From Dehalococcoidia bacterium (GTDB taxonomy: Bacteria > Chloroflexota > Dehalococcoidia > Lucifugimonadales > Lucifugimonadaceae): DNA of 64,000 nucleotides. The stretch lies in contig JASLLE010000001.1 in NCBI GenBank assembly GCA_030747175.1, positions 1 to 64,000 of the forward strand. Reading direction: 5' to 3'. A model generated the notes under the pieces. The model was given only the letters and a program-made list of their open reading frames with translations. It had not been told where the DNA came from and did no database searches. A program made the translations under genes and the position numbers. Positions 19,876 through 29,789 of this stretch are shown here, one piece after another (the stretch's first letter is position 1; each line of letters starts with the position of its first letter).

Positions 19876-20634
19876 ATGCCTACCCGTATCGAAATCGTAG
19901 CTATCGCGGGTCTCCCGGAAGTTCGGGCAGGCGATGATCTGGCCGCCATGATCTTTGACGCGACCGTGGACCAGGGCACCCTGCTGGAAGACGGAGACGT
20001 GATCGTGGTGGCCCAGAAGATAGTGTCCAAGGCTGAGGGGGAGGTGGTGAATATGAACACGGTCATCCCGTCGCGACGGGCGAACGAGCTGGCGGAGACG
20101 GTAAAGAAGGATCCCCGGCTTGTCGAGATCATTCTTCAACAGTCCGCTCAGATCGTCCGGGCGGCGCCCGGGGTCCTGATCACGGAGACGGTTCACGGCC
20201 TGGTCTGTGCCAACGCCGGGGTCGACAGCTCAAACTCTGCGGCGGACGACCAGGTGATCCTCCTGCCCCCGGACCCGGACGGATCGGCACGTATCCTCCG
20301 GGCCGCGCTTGAGTCACGCACCGGGGTAAACGTGAGGGTTATCGTATCCGATTCGTTTGGAAGGCCGTGGCGCGAGGGCAGCACCAACGTTGCGATCGGC
20401 ATCGCCGGGTTCGAGCCACTGGATGACGCTCGGGGGGAGGTGGACGATCGCGGCCGTTTATTGCGCGGTACGGTTGTCGCCGTTGCGGACGAATTGGCGT
20501 CCGCCGCTCAGCTGGCGATGGGAGAGTTTGGCGGCGTGCCGGCGGCGATAGTTAGAGGGGCGCGTCTATCGAGTTCTGATTCAGCTGACGCCACTGCGCT
20601 TCAACGCAGCACAGAAACCGATCTGTTCCGTTGA
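19876..20634 (+). CDS. cofE: Coenzyme F420-0:L-glutamate ligase
   Basis: DGDVIVVAQKIVSKAEGEVVNM, ...DSFGRPWREGSTNVAIGIAGFEPLDDARGEVDDRGR. Confidence 0.92.
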   Translation: MPTRIEIVAIAGLPEVRAGDDLAAMIFDATVDQGTLLEDGDVIVVAQKIVSKAEGEVVNMNTVIPSRRANELAETVKKDPRLVEIILQQSAQIVRAAPGVLITETVHGLVCANAGVDSSNSAADDQVILLPPDPDGSARILRAALESRTGVNVRVIVSDSFGRPWREGSTNVAIGIAGFEPLDDARGEVDDRGRLLRGTVVAVADELASAAQLAMGEFGGVPAAIVRGARLSSSDSADATALQRSTETDLFR

Positions 20635-20652
20635 CGATCGGCCGCGGCCGGG

Positions 20653-21063
20653 TTACTTGGAGTCCTTGGCCGTTGGAGCGGGTTGACTGGCGCTCGTGTT
20701 ATTCGCCGCGGCCTTGGCCGCACTCGCCTTTGCCGCGCCGGTTTTCCCGGACCTTGCCGTCCAGGACGGAGTGTATTCGTAAGAGTTACGGAACTCTCGC
20801 TTCATGCCGCAAATCGTGCAGGCTCCGTCGCTGGTCGGCCCGTTCGGGGGTTCGATTAGCCAGGCGTGCTTGCAATCTGACTCCGGTTCTTCCTCGACCT
20901 GATCGACTTCTTCAACTTCCACTGCGGTAGCGGCGGCAGCTGTTGACTTCACTTTCTCGCGAGCGGTTTTTGCGGCGGACCTGGCTTTCGCAGCCGGCTT
21001 TGCTGCGGTCTTTGCCCTGGAAGCGGTCTTGCCGGAAGCAGATGTGGACTTCTTTGTCGCCAA
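20653..21063 (-). CDS. Lys/Ala-rich protein with embedded Cys/His zinc-binding-like motif
   Basis: N-terminus MATKKSTSASGKTASRAKTAAKPAAKARSAAKTAREKVKS; core CKHAWLIEPPNGPTSDGACTICGMKREFRNSYEYTPSW. Confidence 0.75.
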   Translation of the reverse strand: MATKKSTSASGKTASRAKTAAKPAAKARSAAKTAREKVKSTAAAATAVEVEEVDQVEEEPESDCKHAWLIEPPNGPTSDGACTICGMKREFRNSYEYTPSWTARSGKTGAAKASAAKAAANNTSASQPAPTAKDSK

Positions 21064-21397
21064 CGGACATTCCTCCCGGCGGATACGTCGGTCACGATCG
21101 GATTGGGGTCGGTTCCCATCGTCCGTTCGGGACGTGCAATGTACAAAAAAAGAGGCCCGACGTTTCGCGCAGATGGACCCGGGGCCAGCACCCTATTCTA
21201 CCAGATCGAGAGATGGGGAATTTGGCGATGCCGGCTCCGGCTGTCACCCAACGTCCAGCACCCGACAGGAGGTTCCCGAGCTCCCACGGACGCGTGCTAC
21301 GATGATTTTGCTCAATATTTGTGCAGTTTAATGATGGTTTTGACGAGGTTCATCCGATGCGCAGGCCGTTCACTCCGAACGGGACTACGCCAGCCAC

Positions 21398-22045
21398 ATG
21401 GCATCACCTTCAACCAGGGACACAATCCTCAGGCTCATCCAGAAACGAGAGTCTGAAACGGTGAACGGACTCGCTGAGGAACTCGGCCTGGCGCCGGCTA
21501 CAATACGGCGCCACCTGGACATCCTTCAACGTGACGGGCTTGTGACCTTCACAGAGATCCGGCACGGGACGGGACGGCCGGAGTTCTCGTTCTCTCTGAC
21601 TGAACACGGGCACGAGACGCTTCCGAAGCACTACAGCGAAATGCTCGGGCAACTCGTCTCGAAGTTGATCTCGCTGGATTCGGACTCGATTGATGGGAGA
21701 TCGGGCAAACAGGTCCTGGACGAAATCTTGCGGGATATGGCGCAGGACTCTGTCGAGAGGCGCGGCGATGTCGGCGCCGGAATCCCCAGATTGATCGAGA
21801 TCCTGCGGGAACAGGACTTTACTCCGGAGGTCACCCGAGAACGGGGCAAGCTCACACTCAGCTTGATGAGCTGCCCGTACCGTTCTGTGGCGATTCAGAA
21901 TCCAGAGTTGTGTTCGTACGACACCGCCGTGATATCGACCGTCACGGGACTACCCATGGAACGTATCGCCTGCCTCACGGATGGGGATCCTTTCTGCAGA
22001 TACGTGATCGGCGACGGTTCCGGGAACGACATCACCGCTCGTTAG
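21398..22045 (+). CDS. Helix-turn-helix transcriptional regulator, SufR/ArsR-like with C-terminal Cys cluster
   Basis: ETVNGLAEELGLAPATIRRHLDILQRDGLVTFTEIRHGTGRPEFSFSLTEHG; C-terminal CPYRSVAIQNPELC...CLTDGDPFCRYVI. Confidence 0.8.
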   Translation: MASPSTRDTILRLIQKRESETVNGLAEELGLAPATIRRHLDILQRDGLVTFTEIRHGTGRPEFSFSLTEHGHETLPKHYSEMLGQLVSKLISLDSDSIDGRSGKQVLDEILRDMAQDSVERRGDVGAGIPRLIEILREQDFTPEVTRERGKLTLSLMSCPYRSVAIQNPELCSYDTAVISTVTGLPMERIACLTDGDPFCRYVIGDGSGNDITAR

Positions 22046-22659
22046 GTGATAGGCGCGGTCCCATCAAGGTGTGCGGTCTGATTGAAGCTCATAAGCGTGG
22101 CCGGACCGTTGCCCGCGCCCACGACGCTGAGACCGCAATTCGAAAAGTGGAATCGTCCCAGCGCGGATTCGGGAAGCTCCAGTAGCACGACCATCAGGCA
22201 TTTGAGCGAACCGCCATGTGCCACCACGGCGATGTCCGTGTCTGCGTCAAGCACACCCGTTTCCTGTATGAACCTTCGCGCCCTTTCCAGGACATCGCCC
22301 ATGGACTCACCGCCGGGTGGGCGGAACTCCGGATCTCCTGACCTGAATCGGTCGATCCCGTCCGGGTTCGACTGACGTATCTCCTCGAAACGCCGGCCCT
22401 CCCACTCCCCGAAATTGATCTCGCGGATGGACTCGCTCACCTTGACCGGCGCCCCGAGCCCTTCAGCGGTCTGTGCGCACCTTGAAAGGTCGCTCGACCA
22501 GGTCGTCTGGACATCGAAATGGCCTCTGACGTACCGGCCCACCCTGTCCGCCTGTGCCAGCCCCCGCTCGTTGAGTGGTTGATCGTTCTGGCCCTGTGTT
22601 CTCCCGTCCACGTTCCAATCAGTTTCGCCGTGACGTACCAGGATCAATCTCGTCATCAC
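22042..22659 (-). CDS. Histidine phosphatase family protein
   Basis: LILVRHGETDWNVDGRTQGQNDQPLNERG; GEWEGRRFEEI; VAHGGSLK. Confidence 0.92.
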   Translation of the reverse strand: MMTRLILVRHGETDWNVDGRTQGQNDQPLNERGLAQADRVGRYVRGHFDVQTTWSSDLSRCAQTAEGLGAPVKVSESIREINFGEWEGRRFEEIRQSNPDGIDRFRSGDPEFRPPGGESMGDVLERARRFIQETGVLDADTDIAVVAHGGSLKCLMVVLLELPESALGRFHFSNCGLSVVGAGNGPATLMSFNQTAHLDGTAPIT

Positions 22660-22926
22660 ATGATTCGGGCGCCGGACCGGATGGCCGACGCCTTACTCAA
22701 CGCCTTTCGTTTTGGTTTCGATATCCGGGAAAAGGTAGCAAACACGAATCCAGAATAGGGTTCAACAAGTATGTCTCGGTATCGGATCAGGCCTTTTCGC
22801 CACCATTATCTGTCCCTCGGGCTTTGATCGAATCGACACTATGGCGCCGGGACCATTCCCGTACGAAAATAGTATCGTCGGTGTGACCGCAACGAAACCG
22901 AATGAACCTCTACGTGGAGTTCGCAA

Positions 22927-23637
22927 TTGGTAATCGGCTCGACGATCATCGAAGCCCGGAACGTCTTCAAGACCTACCGCTCTCGTAGCGTGGTCGTCGA
23001 GGCTCTCAAGGGCGTCAGTCTTTCAGTGGGCAGCGGTGAGATGGTCGCCATCATGGGGCCCAGCGGCTCCGGCAAGACAACGCTATTAAACTGCGTTTCC
23101 GGGCTGGACGTTGTCGATGACGGCGAGATTTTCATCGACAACCAGACCTTGCGAGGCATGTCCGATGACGCGCTGAGCGAATACCGCGCCAAATCCATGG
23201 GCTTTGTCTTCCAGGCGTTCAATCTGCTGCCGGTCCTGTCCGCCCGGGAGAACGTTGAACTCCCGCTGGTGCTCGCCGGCGTCAAGGCGAGAACGGCGCG
23301 TGAGAAGGCGATGGAGAAGCTGGACCAGGTCGGACTCGCCGACTGGGCTGACCACAACCCGAATGAGCTGTCCGGCGGCCAGATCCAGCGTGTCGCTATC
23401 GCCCGGGCGCTGGCGAACGATCCGGCGATCGTTTGGGCGGACGAGCCGACAGGGAACCTGGACTCCGAGAACACCGCCCAGATCATGGATCTGTTGTGTG
23501 AGCTGAACGAAGCACACGGGCAGACCTTCGTGCTTGTGACTCACACCCAGGAAGTCGGAAGCCGGACACACCGCATCGTGAACATGCGTGACGGCCTGAT
23601 CGAAGAGTCGGTGTCCGCAGCGGTCCAGGGGAACTAG
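22927..23637 (+). CDS. ABC transporter ATP-binding protein (MacB/LolD type)
   Basis: MGPSGSGKTTLLNCVSGLD, ELSGGQIQRVAIARALANDPAIVWADEPTGNLDSE. Confidence 0.95.
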   Translation: MVIGSTIIEARNVFKTYRSRSVVVEALKGVSLSVGSGEMVAIMGPSGSGKTTLLNCVSGLDVVDDGEIFIDNQTLRGMSDDALSEYRAKSMGFVFQAFNLLPVLSARENVELPLVLAGVKARTAREKAMEKLDQVGLADWADHNPNELSGGQIQRVAIARALANDPAIVWADEPTGNLDSENTAQIMDLLCELNEAHGQTFVLVTHTQEVGSRTHRIVNMRDGLIEESVSAAVQGN

Positions 23638-23642
23638 CGACC

Positions 23643-26600
23643 TTGGAGAATCTGTTCGGCCTGCCGATGACCTGGCTCGCCGCATCGCTGGCCGGCATCC
23701 TGGCGATGACGAGCCTCGTCATCATCGTCATGGCAATGCGGAATCGCATTTTGCTCAAGCTCGCCCTCCGAAATATCCCGAGACGGCGCGCACAGACCGT
23801 GCTGATCGTGATCGGCCTGATGCTGTCCACGACCATCATTTCTGCATCGCTGGCGATCGGGGACACGGTCACCGGTTCGATACGCGGCGTGGTCCTGGAC
23901 GCCCTCGGCCATACCGACCTCCGCCTGCGCACGCCCCTGGCCGGGGGCGACGCAGAAAGCGCCGTATTTGCCGATGATCCAGATGGCACGGCGTTTTTTG
24001 TGGACCGATACCTGGATTCTGAAACCCTGACCCTGGTGACCGATATCGCTGACGCGGATGATCGGATTGACGGGGTTATGCCCCAGATTCGCGAGGTCCT
24101 GCCGGTCCTGGACACGCGATCCCAGCTGACCGAGTCACGAATGACGGTCGTCGGGTTTGATACGGCGCGCCAGGACGGATTTGGCGATATCCGTACCGCC
24201 GACGGGCCGCAAATACGCCTCGACCAGCTCGGAGAGGACGAAGTGCTGATCAATGAGGCCGCCGCGGAGGAGTTGAACGCCGGCGTGGGTGATGAGATCG
24301 TGATCGTTTCTCCCGGCGGGCGTCACGCCTTCATCGCGCGGGAGATCATCCGGGACAGCGGACTCGCGGCGAACGATCGTCGGACGATAATGACTTTGAG
24401 CGCCATGCAGCGAATCATGGGGCGGAACGGCCAGGTAAATCGCATCGACCTGTCCGCCAGTGGCGGCGTTACCGGTGGCGTGGACCTGGCGGAAGATGTG
24501 GCGGAATCGTTGCGGGTCCAATTCACCGACACGGCCGTTGCACAGCAGTTGTTCGATGTGTTGCGCGCTCCCGACGTGATCGAGATCCTCACCGCCTACG
24601 CCGATGACGGCGGCAACGGGCTTCTGAGCTCCGGCGCCGAGGAAGATCTTCGCGCCTTGATCGGAGAGCTGACGCCGGGCGACACGGTTACGGCGCGTCA
24701 GGCATCCCGGGTCGGAGCAATGCTGCTGGCCATGTCGGACGAGGATGCTTCCACGCATCTGCTTGAAGCGATCGGTGACAAGTTCCTGGCCGCGTCTTCG
24801 GCCGTGTTGACCGAACCCGTTGATGTGAGCGGACAGACCGATCCGACAGGGATGATTGGCGCGCTCCTGGGGTCTCCGGACGGCCTGAGCGTAGCGGGAT
24901 CTCTAGTGGATTCGCTCGCCGAACTCGGGGCCGGGGCCGATATCACGGCCTACGCCGAGGTCAACACCGACCTTCCCGCGGCGACCATCGCCCTGTTGCT
25001 GGCCGCCGGTAAGGCGCTTGCGCCCGGGGGGTCGTTCGTCCCTTCGGCCGACGTTGCCGTAACGGACGAATTCCGATCCAAAGCAGCGGATTCGACACTG
25101 GCGGCCCACATTCTTGCGGCGCTCGAGGTTGAGTCGGACGAACATTCCGGGCGGAGAGATCTCACGATAGCCGTGACCTTCCTTTTCTCAGGACTCCAAG
25201 TGTTGACCGTAGATGAATTGAAACGGGACAGCCTGGAGTTCGCCGAGCTCGTCGGCAATATCTTGCTCATGTTCTTCACCATTTTCGGGTCATTTTCGAT
25301 AATCGTCGGGTTGCTTCTGATCTTCCTTGTGTTCGTGATGCTGGCGGCGGCGAGATCCACCGAGATGGGGATAGCGCGCGCGGTCGGCACGAAACGGCGT
25401 CACCTGGTCCAGATGTTCACGTACGAAGGATTCGCCTATGCGTTCGGGGCCGCCCTGATCGGGACCGTGCTCGGCATTCTTGCAAGCCTGGTGCTTGTTC
25501 GGATGCTAACCGGGGCGATCGACGATGAAGAGGACTCTACTTTCGTCTTCAAATACAGTTTCACACTGACATCGGTCGCGGCGGCGTTTTCGGCCGGAAT
25601 GCTCCTCACGCTGGCGACGGTCGCCATTTCCGCTTACAGGGTCAGCCGACTCAACATCGTTGTCGCTATTCGCGGCCTCCCGGAGGAGTTCGTCCCGTCC
25701 GACACGCCGCCGTTGTTGACCCGGTTGCTTCGCTTCGGACAGGCGATCCTCGGGCCTCTCTATCAGTTGTATCGCCTGGTCACCGCGCATCGCCGTCGGG
25801 AGGGCGCGATTCTCCCGCTGGTACTGCTTGTGTTACATCTCTTGATCCTTCCCTGGCTCGTTCTCGCCGCGCTTGGACTGTTCCGCGTGTTCCAGCCCTA
25901 TCTCGCCATCGGCTGGCCTTTGATGGTTGTTGGCGCCATTTTGGCGGCATTGGGTCTCGTCCTCGGCTGGGCCGCGTTCTGGACGCTGGGCGTCAGCCTG
26001 GCGCTGGTCGGGATCGGCCTGTTCATCCGGCGGATGCTCCGGCGCAACGGTGTCCGCGAGTCAGCCGCTGACCGGGCGTCATACACCTTCATCGGTGCGA
26101 CCGTTCTCGTGTTCTGGGCGCTTCCGTTTGATTCGCTGGAGTGGCTGACGGGTGAGCTGACGGGGAGCATCGAAATGTTCATCCTGTCCGGGACATGGAT
26201 GGTCGCCTCTGCCGTCTGGCTCGTGATGTATAACGCCGACCTGCTCACGCGCGGCCTCCTGGCTGTTTTTGGACGATCACCGCAGATCAAGGCGATCCTC
26301 CGGCCGGCCATCGCTTACCCGATGACGGCGAAGTTCCGGACCGGGCTGACCGTCGCCATGTTCTCACTGGTCATCTTCACCATGATGGTGTTTGCGATCC
26401 TCAACACCATTGGAAGCGATATCGATGAGACTCCCGATCGCGTGACCGGCGGATTCGATATCCGGGCCGAGACGAGTCTTGATCTCCCGGTTACAGATAT
26501 CGAGGCGGCGATCGAAAGCGCGCCCAACCTGAACTCAGCAGATTTCGATGTGATCACGGCACACACCGACATCCCGGCCGAGGCACGCCAGTCCGGCGCG

Positions 26601-27599
26601 AAGGAGCAACGGTTCCTGGGGCTGGGTGTTCGCGGGGCCGAGCGGAAATATCTGCAGGAGACGCGGCTGGAGATAACGCATTTCGACCCGGCCTACCTGC
26701 CGGGCAACACTCCGCTCAACGACCCGGCAGCGGTGTCTGCGGCGGTATGGAGTGCGCTGGCGGAGGACCCCTCGCTGGCGGTGGTCAGCGGCGATCTTCT
26801 GGAAGCGAGAAGTGGCGAGATCCGGTTCGGCGGGGCTCAGTTCGGGGTGGAAGGGCTGTCACAGGACGAAGACGGTCCCGTCGACGCTTTCGACGTGGAG
26901 GTTCGCCAGGCTCGCGGGCGCGGGGCCATGACTCAACGCACCGTTATCGGAGCCATGGACCAGTTTACGGAGGCTTACGAGTTCGATGGCGGCCCGGTCG
27001 CAAACCTGGTCACGCGCGTCGATGTCTTCACCGATATCTCCGGGGAGTCGCTGCCGTTTACGACTTTCAGGATTCGGCTGAGTGAGGGCGCGGACCCTGG
27101 ACATGTGGCCGCTGCGATGGAGACGGTATTCCTGGACAACAGCATGGAAGCGATCGACACGCTGGACGAGATCAGGACCGGTATCGCCCAGAACAACGCC
27201 TTCAGCCGCCTCTTCCAGGGTTTCATGGGCCTCGGACTGGTCGTCGGCGTGGCGTCGCTGGGCGTCCTGTCTTTCAGGGCCGTCGTTGAGCGCAGGCACG
27301 CTATCGGGATGATGCGCGCCATTGGCTACAAGAGCCGCATGATCCAGATCCAGTTCTTGCTCGAATCGATCTTCGTCACGGTTCTTGGTTCCGCCCTCGG
27401 GGTCGGCCTGGGTGCGTTGATCAGCTGGAACATCATTAACGACATTGGCGACACCGTGGACGACATTTCGTTCGATATTCCCTGGCTGACGGTGATGACC
27501 ATAGTTGGCATCGCTCTCGTGGCATCGCTCGTGGCGACCTTCATACCCGCCCGGCAGGCCGCTCGGATCTACCCGTCAGAGGCTCTGAGGTACGAATAG
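23643..27599 (+). CDS. FtsX/MacB-like ABC transporter permease, 1318 aa (TTG start)
   Basis: RRRAQTVLIVIGLMLSTTIISASLAIGDTV N-terminus; two FtsX-like TM cores (FVMLAAARSTEMGIARAVGTKRRHLVQMF; SFRAVVERRHAIGMMRAIGYKSRMIQIQFLLES) with an additional TM block between. Confidence 0.9.
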   Translation: MENLFGLPMTWLAASLAGILAMTSLVIIVMAMRNRILLKLALRNIPRRRAQTVLIVIGLMLSTTIISASLAIGDTVTGSIRGVVLDALGHTDLRLRTPLAGGDAESAVFADDPDGTAFFVDRYLDSETLTLVTDIADADDRIDGVMPQIREVLPVLDTRSQLTESRMTVVGFDTARQDGFGDIRTADGPQIRLDQLGEDEVLINEAAAEELNAGVGDEIVIVSPGGRHAFIAREIIRDSGLAANDRRTIMTLSAMQRIMGRNGQVNRIDLSASGGVTGGVDLAEDVAESLRVQFTDTAVAQQLFDVLRAPDVIEILTAYADDGGNGLLSSGAEEDLRALIGELTPGDTVTARQASRVGAMLLAMSDEDASTHLLEAIGDKFLAASSAVLTEPVDVSGQTDPTGMIGALLGSPDGLSVAGSLVDSLAELGAGADITAYAEVNTDLPAATIALLLAAGKALAPGGSFVPSADVAVTDEFRSKAADSTLAAHILAALEVESDEHSGRRDLTIAVTFLFSGLQVLTVDELKRDSLEFAELVGNILLMFFTIFGSFSIIVGLLLIFLVFVMLAAARSTEMGIARAVGTKRRHLVQMFTYEGFAYAFGAALIGTVLGILASLVLVRMLTGAIDDEEDSTFVFKYSFTLTSVAAAFSAGMLLTLATVAISAYRVSRLNIVVAIRGLPEEFVPSDTPPLLTRLLRFGQAILGPLYQLYRLVTAHRRREGAILPLVLLVLHLLILPWLVLAALGLFRVFQPYLAIGWPLMVVGAILAALGLVLGWAAFWTLGVSLALVGIGLFIRRMLRRNGVRESAADRASYTFIGATVLVFWALPFDSLEWLTGELTGSIEMFILSGTWMVASAVWLVMYNADLLTRGLLAVFGRSPQIKAILRPAIAYPMTAKFRTGLTVAMFSLVIFTMMVFAILNTIGSDIDETPDRVTGGFDIRAETSLDLPVTDIEAAIESAPNLNSADFDVITAHTDIPAEARQSGAKEQRFLGLGVRGAERKYLQETRLEITHFDPAYLPGNTPLNDPAAVSAAVWSALAEDPSLAVVSGDLLEARSGEIRFGGAQFGVEGLSQDEDGPVDAFDVEVRQARGRGAMTQRTVIGAMDQFTEAYEFDGGPVANLVTRVDVFTDISGESLPFTTFRIRLSEGADPGHVAAAMETVFLDNSMEAIDTLDEIRTGIAQNNAFSRLFQGFMGLGLVVGVASLGVLSFRAVVERRHAIGMMRAIGYKSRMIQIQFLLESIFVTVLGSALGVGLGALISWNIINDIGDTVDDISFDIPWLTVMTIVGIALVASLVATFIPARQAARIYPSEALRYE

Positions 27600-27607
27600 C
27601 GGTTACG

Positions 27608-28351
27608 TTACAGGCCGCCGGGTCGGATATCCGGCCGTACCACGCCGGTGATCCCAAGCATCTCGCGGGCCTGCGCAAGACTGTCCGGGGTATCGACGTC
27701 GAACAGGCTGCGACCTTCGGGATCGTACGACGCGAGTTCTGCGTCCTCCATGATCTTCACGCCGGGGCTGCCTGACTCTATCGCCGCGTTGATCAGATCG
27801 TAAATCGATCTCCGCCCCGCATCCAACGCAGGAGTGATCGACGGCAACCAGGCTTCCGGCGCATAGATGGCGTGCAAGGGCTCAAGGCGGTCGTCCTGCG
27901 ATGGCACGACCGCGTCGAATCCGCCGTCTATCGCTATATCGGCCATGCCGGCGATCAAGGCGGGTGACAGAAACGGGTGGTCTGCCGCCACGAGAAACGC
28001 CAGCGGGGTCTCGGCGGCCTTAAGCCCGGCTTCGATCCCTGCAAGCGGCCCTGCATCGGGCAGCCGGTCGGTCACGACGTGCATTTCCAGCGCCTGCCCG
28101 GTATCGGGCGTCGCGTCGTCCTGGTCGCTTGCGACCACCAGCACGATCTCGTCGCATACGCGGTCGAGCGCCGCCTTGATACGCGCCAGCACCAGCTGGC
28201 CCCCCACGACGACGAGCGGTTTCGGGCGGCCCATGCGAGACGAGGAGCCGCCAGCCAGCACGACGCCGGTCAGCCCATTCGGGCGCTTATCCGGGCCTCG
28301 TCTCTCAGAACCCGACGCCACGCTACTCTTCGTCCCCGGCATCCCGGGCAT
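27608..28351 (-). CDS. mobA: Molybdenum cofactor guanylyltransferase-like (MobA)
   Basis: LTGVVLAGGSSSRMGRPKPLVVVGGQLVL, ...DRLPDAGPLAGIEAGL, AADHPFLSP; exact start uncertain. Confidence 0.85.
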   Translation of the reverse strand: MPGMPGTKSSVASGSERRGPDKRPNGLTGVVLAGGSSSRMGRPKPLVVVGGQLVLARIKAALDRVCDEIVLVVASDQDDATPDTGQALEMHVVTDRLPDAGPLAGIEAGLKAAETPLAFLVAADHPFLSPALIAGMADIAIDGGFDAVVPSQDDRLEPLHAIYAPEAWLPSITPALDAGRRSIYDLINAAIESGSPGVKIMEDAELASYDPEGRSLFDVDTPDSLAQAREMLGITGVVRPDIRPGGL

Positions 28352-29789
28352 CCCGGGTATCCAGAGGATCTGGTGTGACCGGCGCCAGGACGCTCAGATC
28401 GGGCCGCGGGGGCAGCCGGGTCGATGGGTGGAAGTTGGTCCACGCAAACCAGAACGATAGTCCGGCCACGACCCGTTCAAGCCGCTCCCCGGCGAGTTCA
28501 CCCTCAATGCATAGCCCGTTGGTGGCCTGCCACTGGCTCCCGGTCTCGGCGTCATAAATCATCATCGGCTCGTAATCGGGTTCTTCATCTTCCACCCACT
28601 CCTCGTCATCGTCTGGCACGTCCTCCGCCCCGTCGTCCCGCAATTCGTCCTCGTCATCTTCCGGATCTTCCCAGATACCCGGTTCGAACGTTAGTGTTCG
28701 TCCGTCGGCGGATTCGGCCCGAAACGCCATGACAGAAGCGCTGTGCTCTTCATAAACGACCACGAGGGGCGCCTCGCCGACCGTCTCGTTCACGACGGGC
28801 TCGATCTGAAGCCAGGACATCGGGAAGGCGCAGGCATCGCCGTTAACGTCCACCCCGGCGACGATCTCTTTCGGTGGCCAGCGAGCGTCTCGATGTGGCG
28901 CGCCATGCATCCCCGCCCGCCCGCCGGCGTAATACCTGTCGAACAGGTCGATGGTAGGAGCGACGCTATCATCGAGCACCTCGGACTCCGGGTAGGCGTC
29001 GATCCATGCCTCGAGCGTCGTGTTGAGTGACGGGATTTCGGTCAGCCTGAACCCGATATCAGGACCCTCAAGGGGGGATCCCAGGTACTGGAGCCAGCGT
29101 ACCCCGGTGTCGGTGTCGTACATCACGGGGGAGTTGATCACCACGCGACCCGTCGAGCCGAACTTGATCGGGGAGTCCGTTGGCGCCAGGAAGGCCCGGG
29201 CGGTATAGCAGAAGGGCGACCACGTAACGGCGACGGGAGAGCCGCCGATCACGTCATGGGCCACCTCGCGGTAACTCAGTACGGCCAGCGGGTAGGCGCG
29301 TACCTGCCCTTCGTGGACGATCCCCATCACGCGCGTCGTGGGCGGGTACGCCTCGAGGGCTTCCTCCGCCGTCATGTAGGACGGATCGTGCAGGGGTTGT
29401 ACGCGATCTGGCTTCAGGACGGGTCGCACTTTCTGGCGGGTTTCGACGCGTTCGCCGTCGCGATCAAGAAACACGGACACGCGATCGGCGTAATAACCGC
29501 GGCGCGCCAGGATCAGGGTCACGACGAGTCCCATGTACACCGACATAAGCATGCCGCTGTTTGTCACATTCCCGAAGCCGCCGGAAATCACCGCCAGCAC
29601 CCCCAGGGCGATAACGCCGCCGCCGACCACGGATCGTGTCCGGGGGTCCAGTGAGTCGTCCCAGAAGATACGCAGCCGGTTGCGTCGCTGCCCTACCGTT
29701 TCGCGTTGGGCCAAAGGGGCCTCCGGATTGAGAATGACGACCGGCGAGGCCCCAACTGGTTCGTCGTGTCCGCGCCGGCGTAAATGCAA
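28323..29789 (-). CDS. DUF3179 domain-containing protein
   Basis: VMGIVHEGQVRAYPLAVLSYREVAHDVIGGSPVAVTWSPFCYTARAF; N-terminal TM helices. Confidence 0.85.
   Translation of the reverse strand: MHLRRRGHDEPVGASPVVILNPEAPLAQRETVGQRRNRLRIFWDDSLDPRTRSVVGGGVIALGVLAVISGGFGNVTNSGMLMSVYMGLVVTLILARRGYYADRVSVFLDRDGERVETRQKVRPVLKPDRVQPLHDPSYMTAEEALEAYPPTTRVMGIVHEGQVRAYPLAVLSYREVAHDVIGGSPVAVTWSPFCYTARAFLAPTDSPIKFGSTGRVVINSPVMYDTDTGVRWLQYLGSPLEGPDIGFRLTEIPSLNTTLEAWIDAYPESEVLDDSVAPTIDLFDRYYAGGRAGMHGAPHRDARWPPKEIVAGVDVNGDACAFPMSWLQIEPVVNETVGEAPLVVVYEEHSASVMAFRAESADGRTLTFEPGIWEDPEDDEDELRDDGAEDVPDDDEEWVEDEEPDYEPMMIYDAETGSQWQATNGLCIEGELAGERLERVVAGLSFWFAWTNFHPSTRLPPRPDLSVLAPVTPDPLDTRDARDAGDEE

Noticed and set aside
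21128-21160. T7 tract preceded by GC-rich sequence on the minus strand as an attenuator for the Lys-rich gene
   Set aside because: No convincing complementary stem found adjacent to the T-tract.
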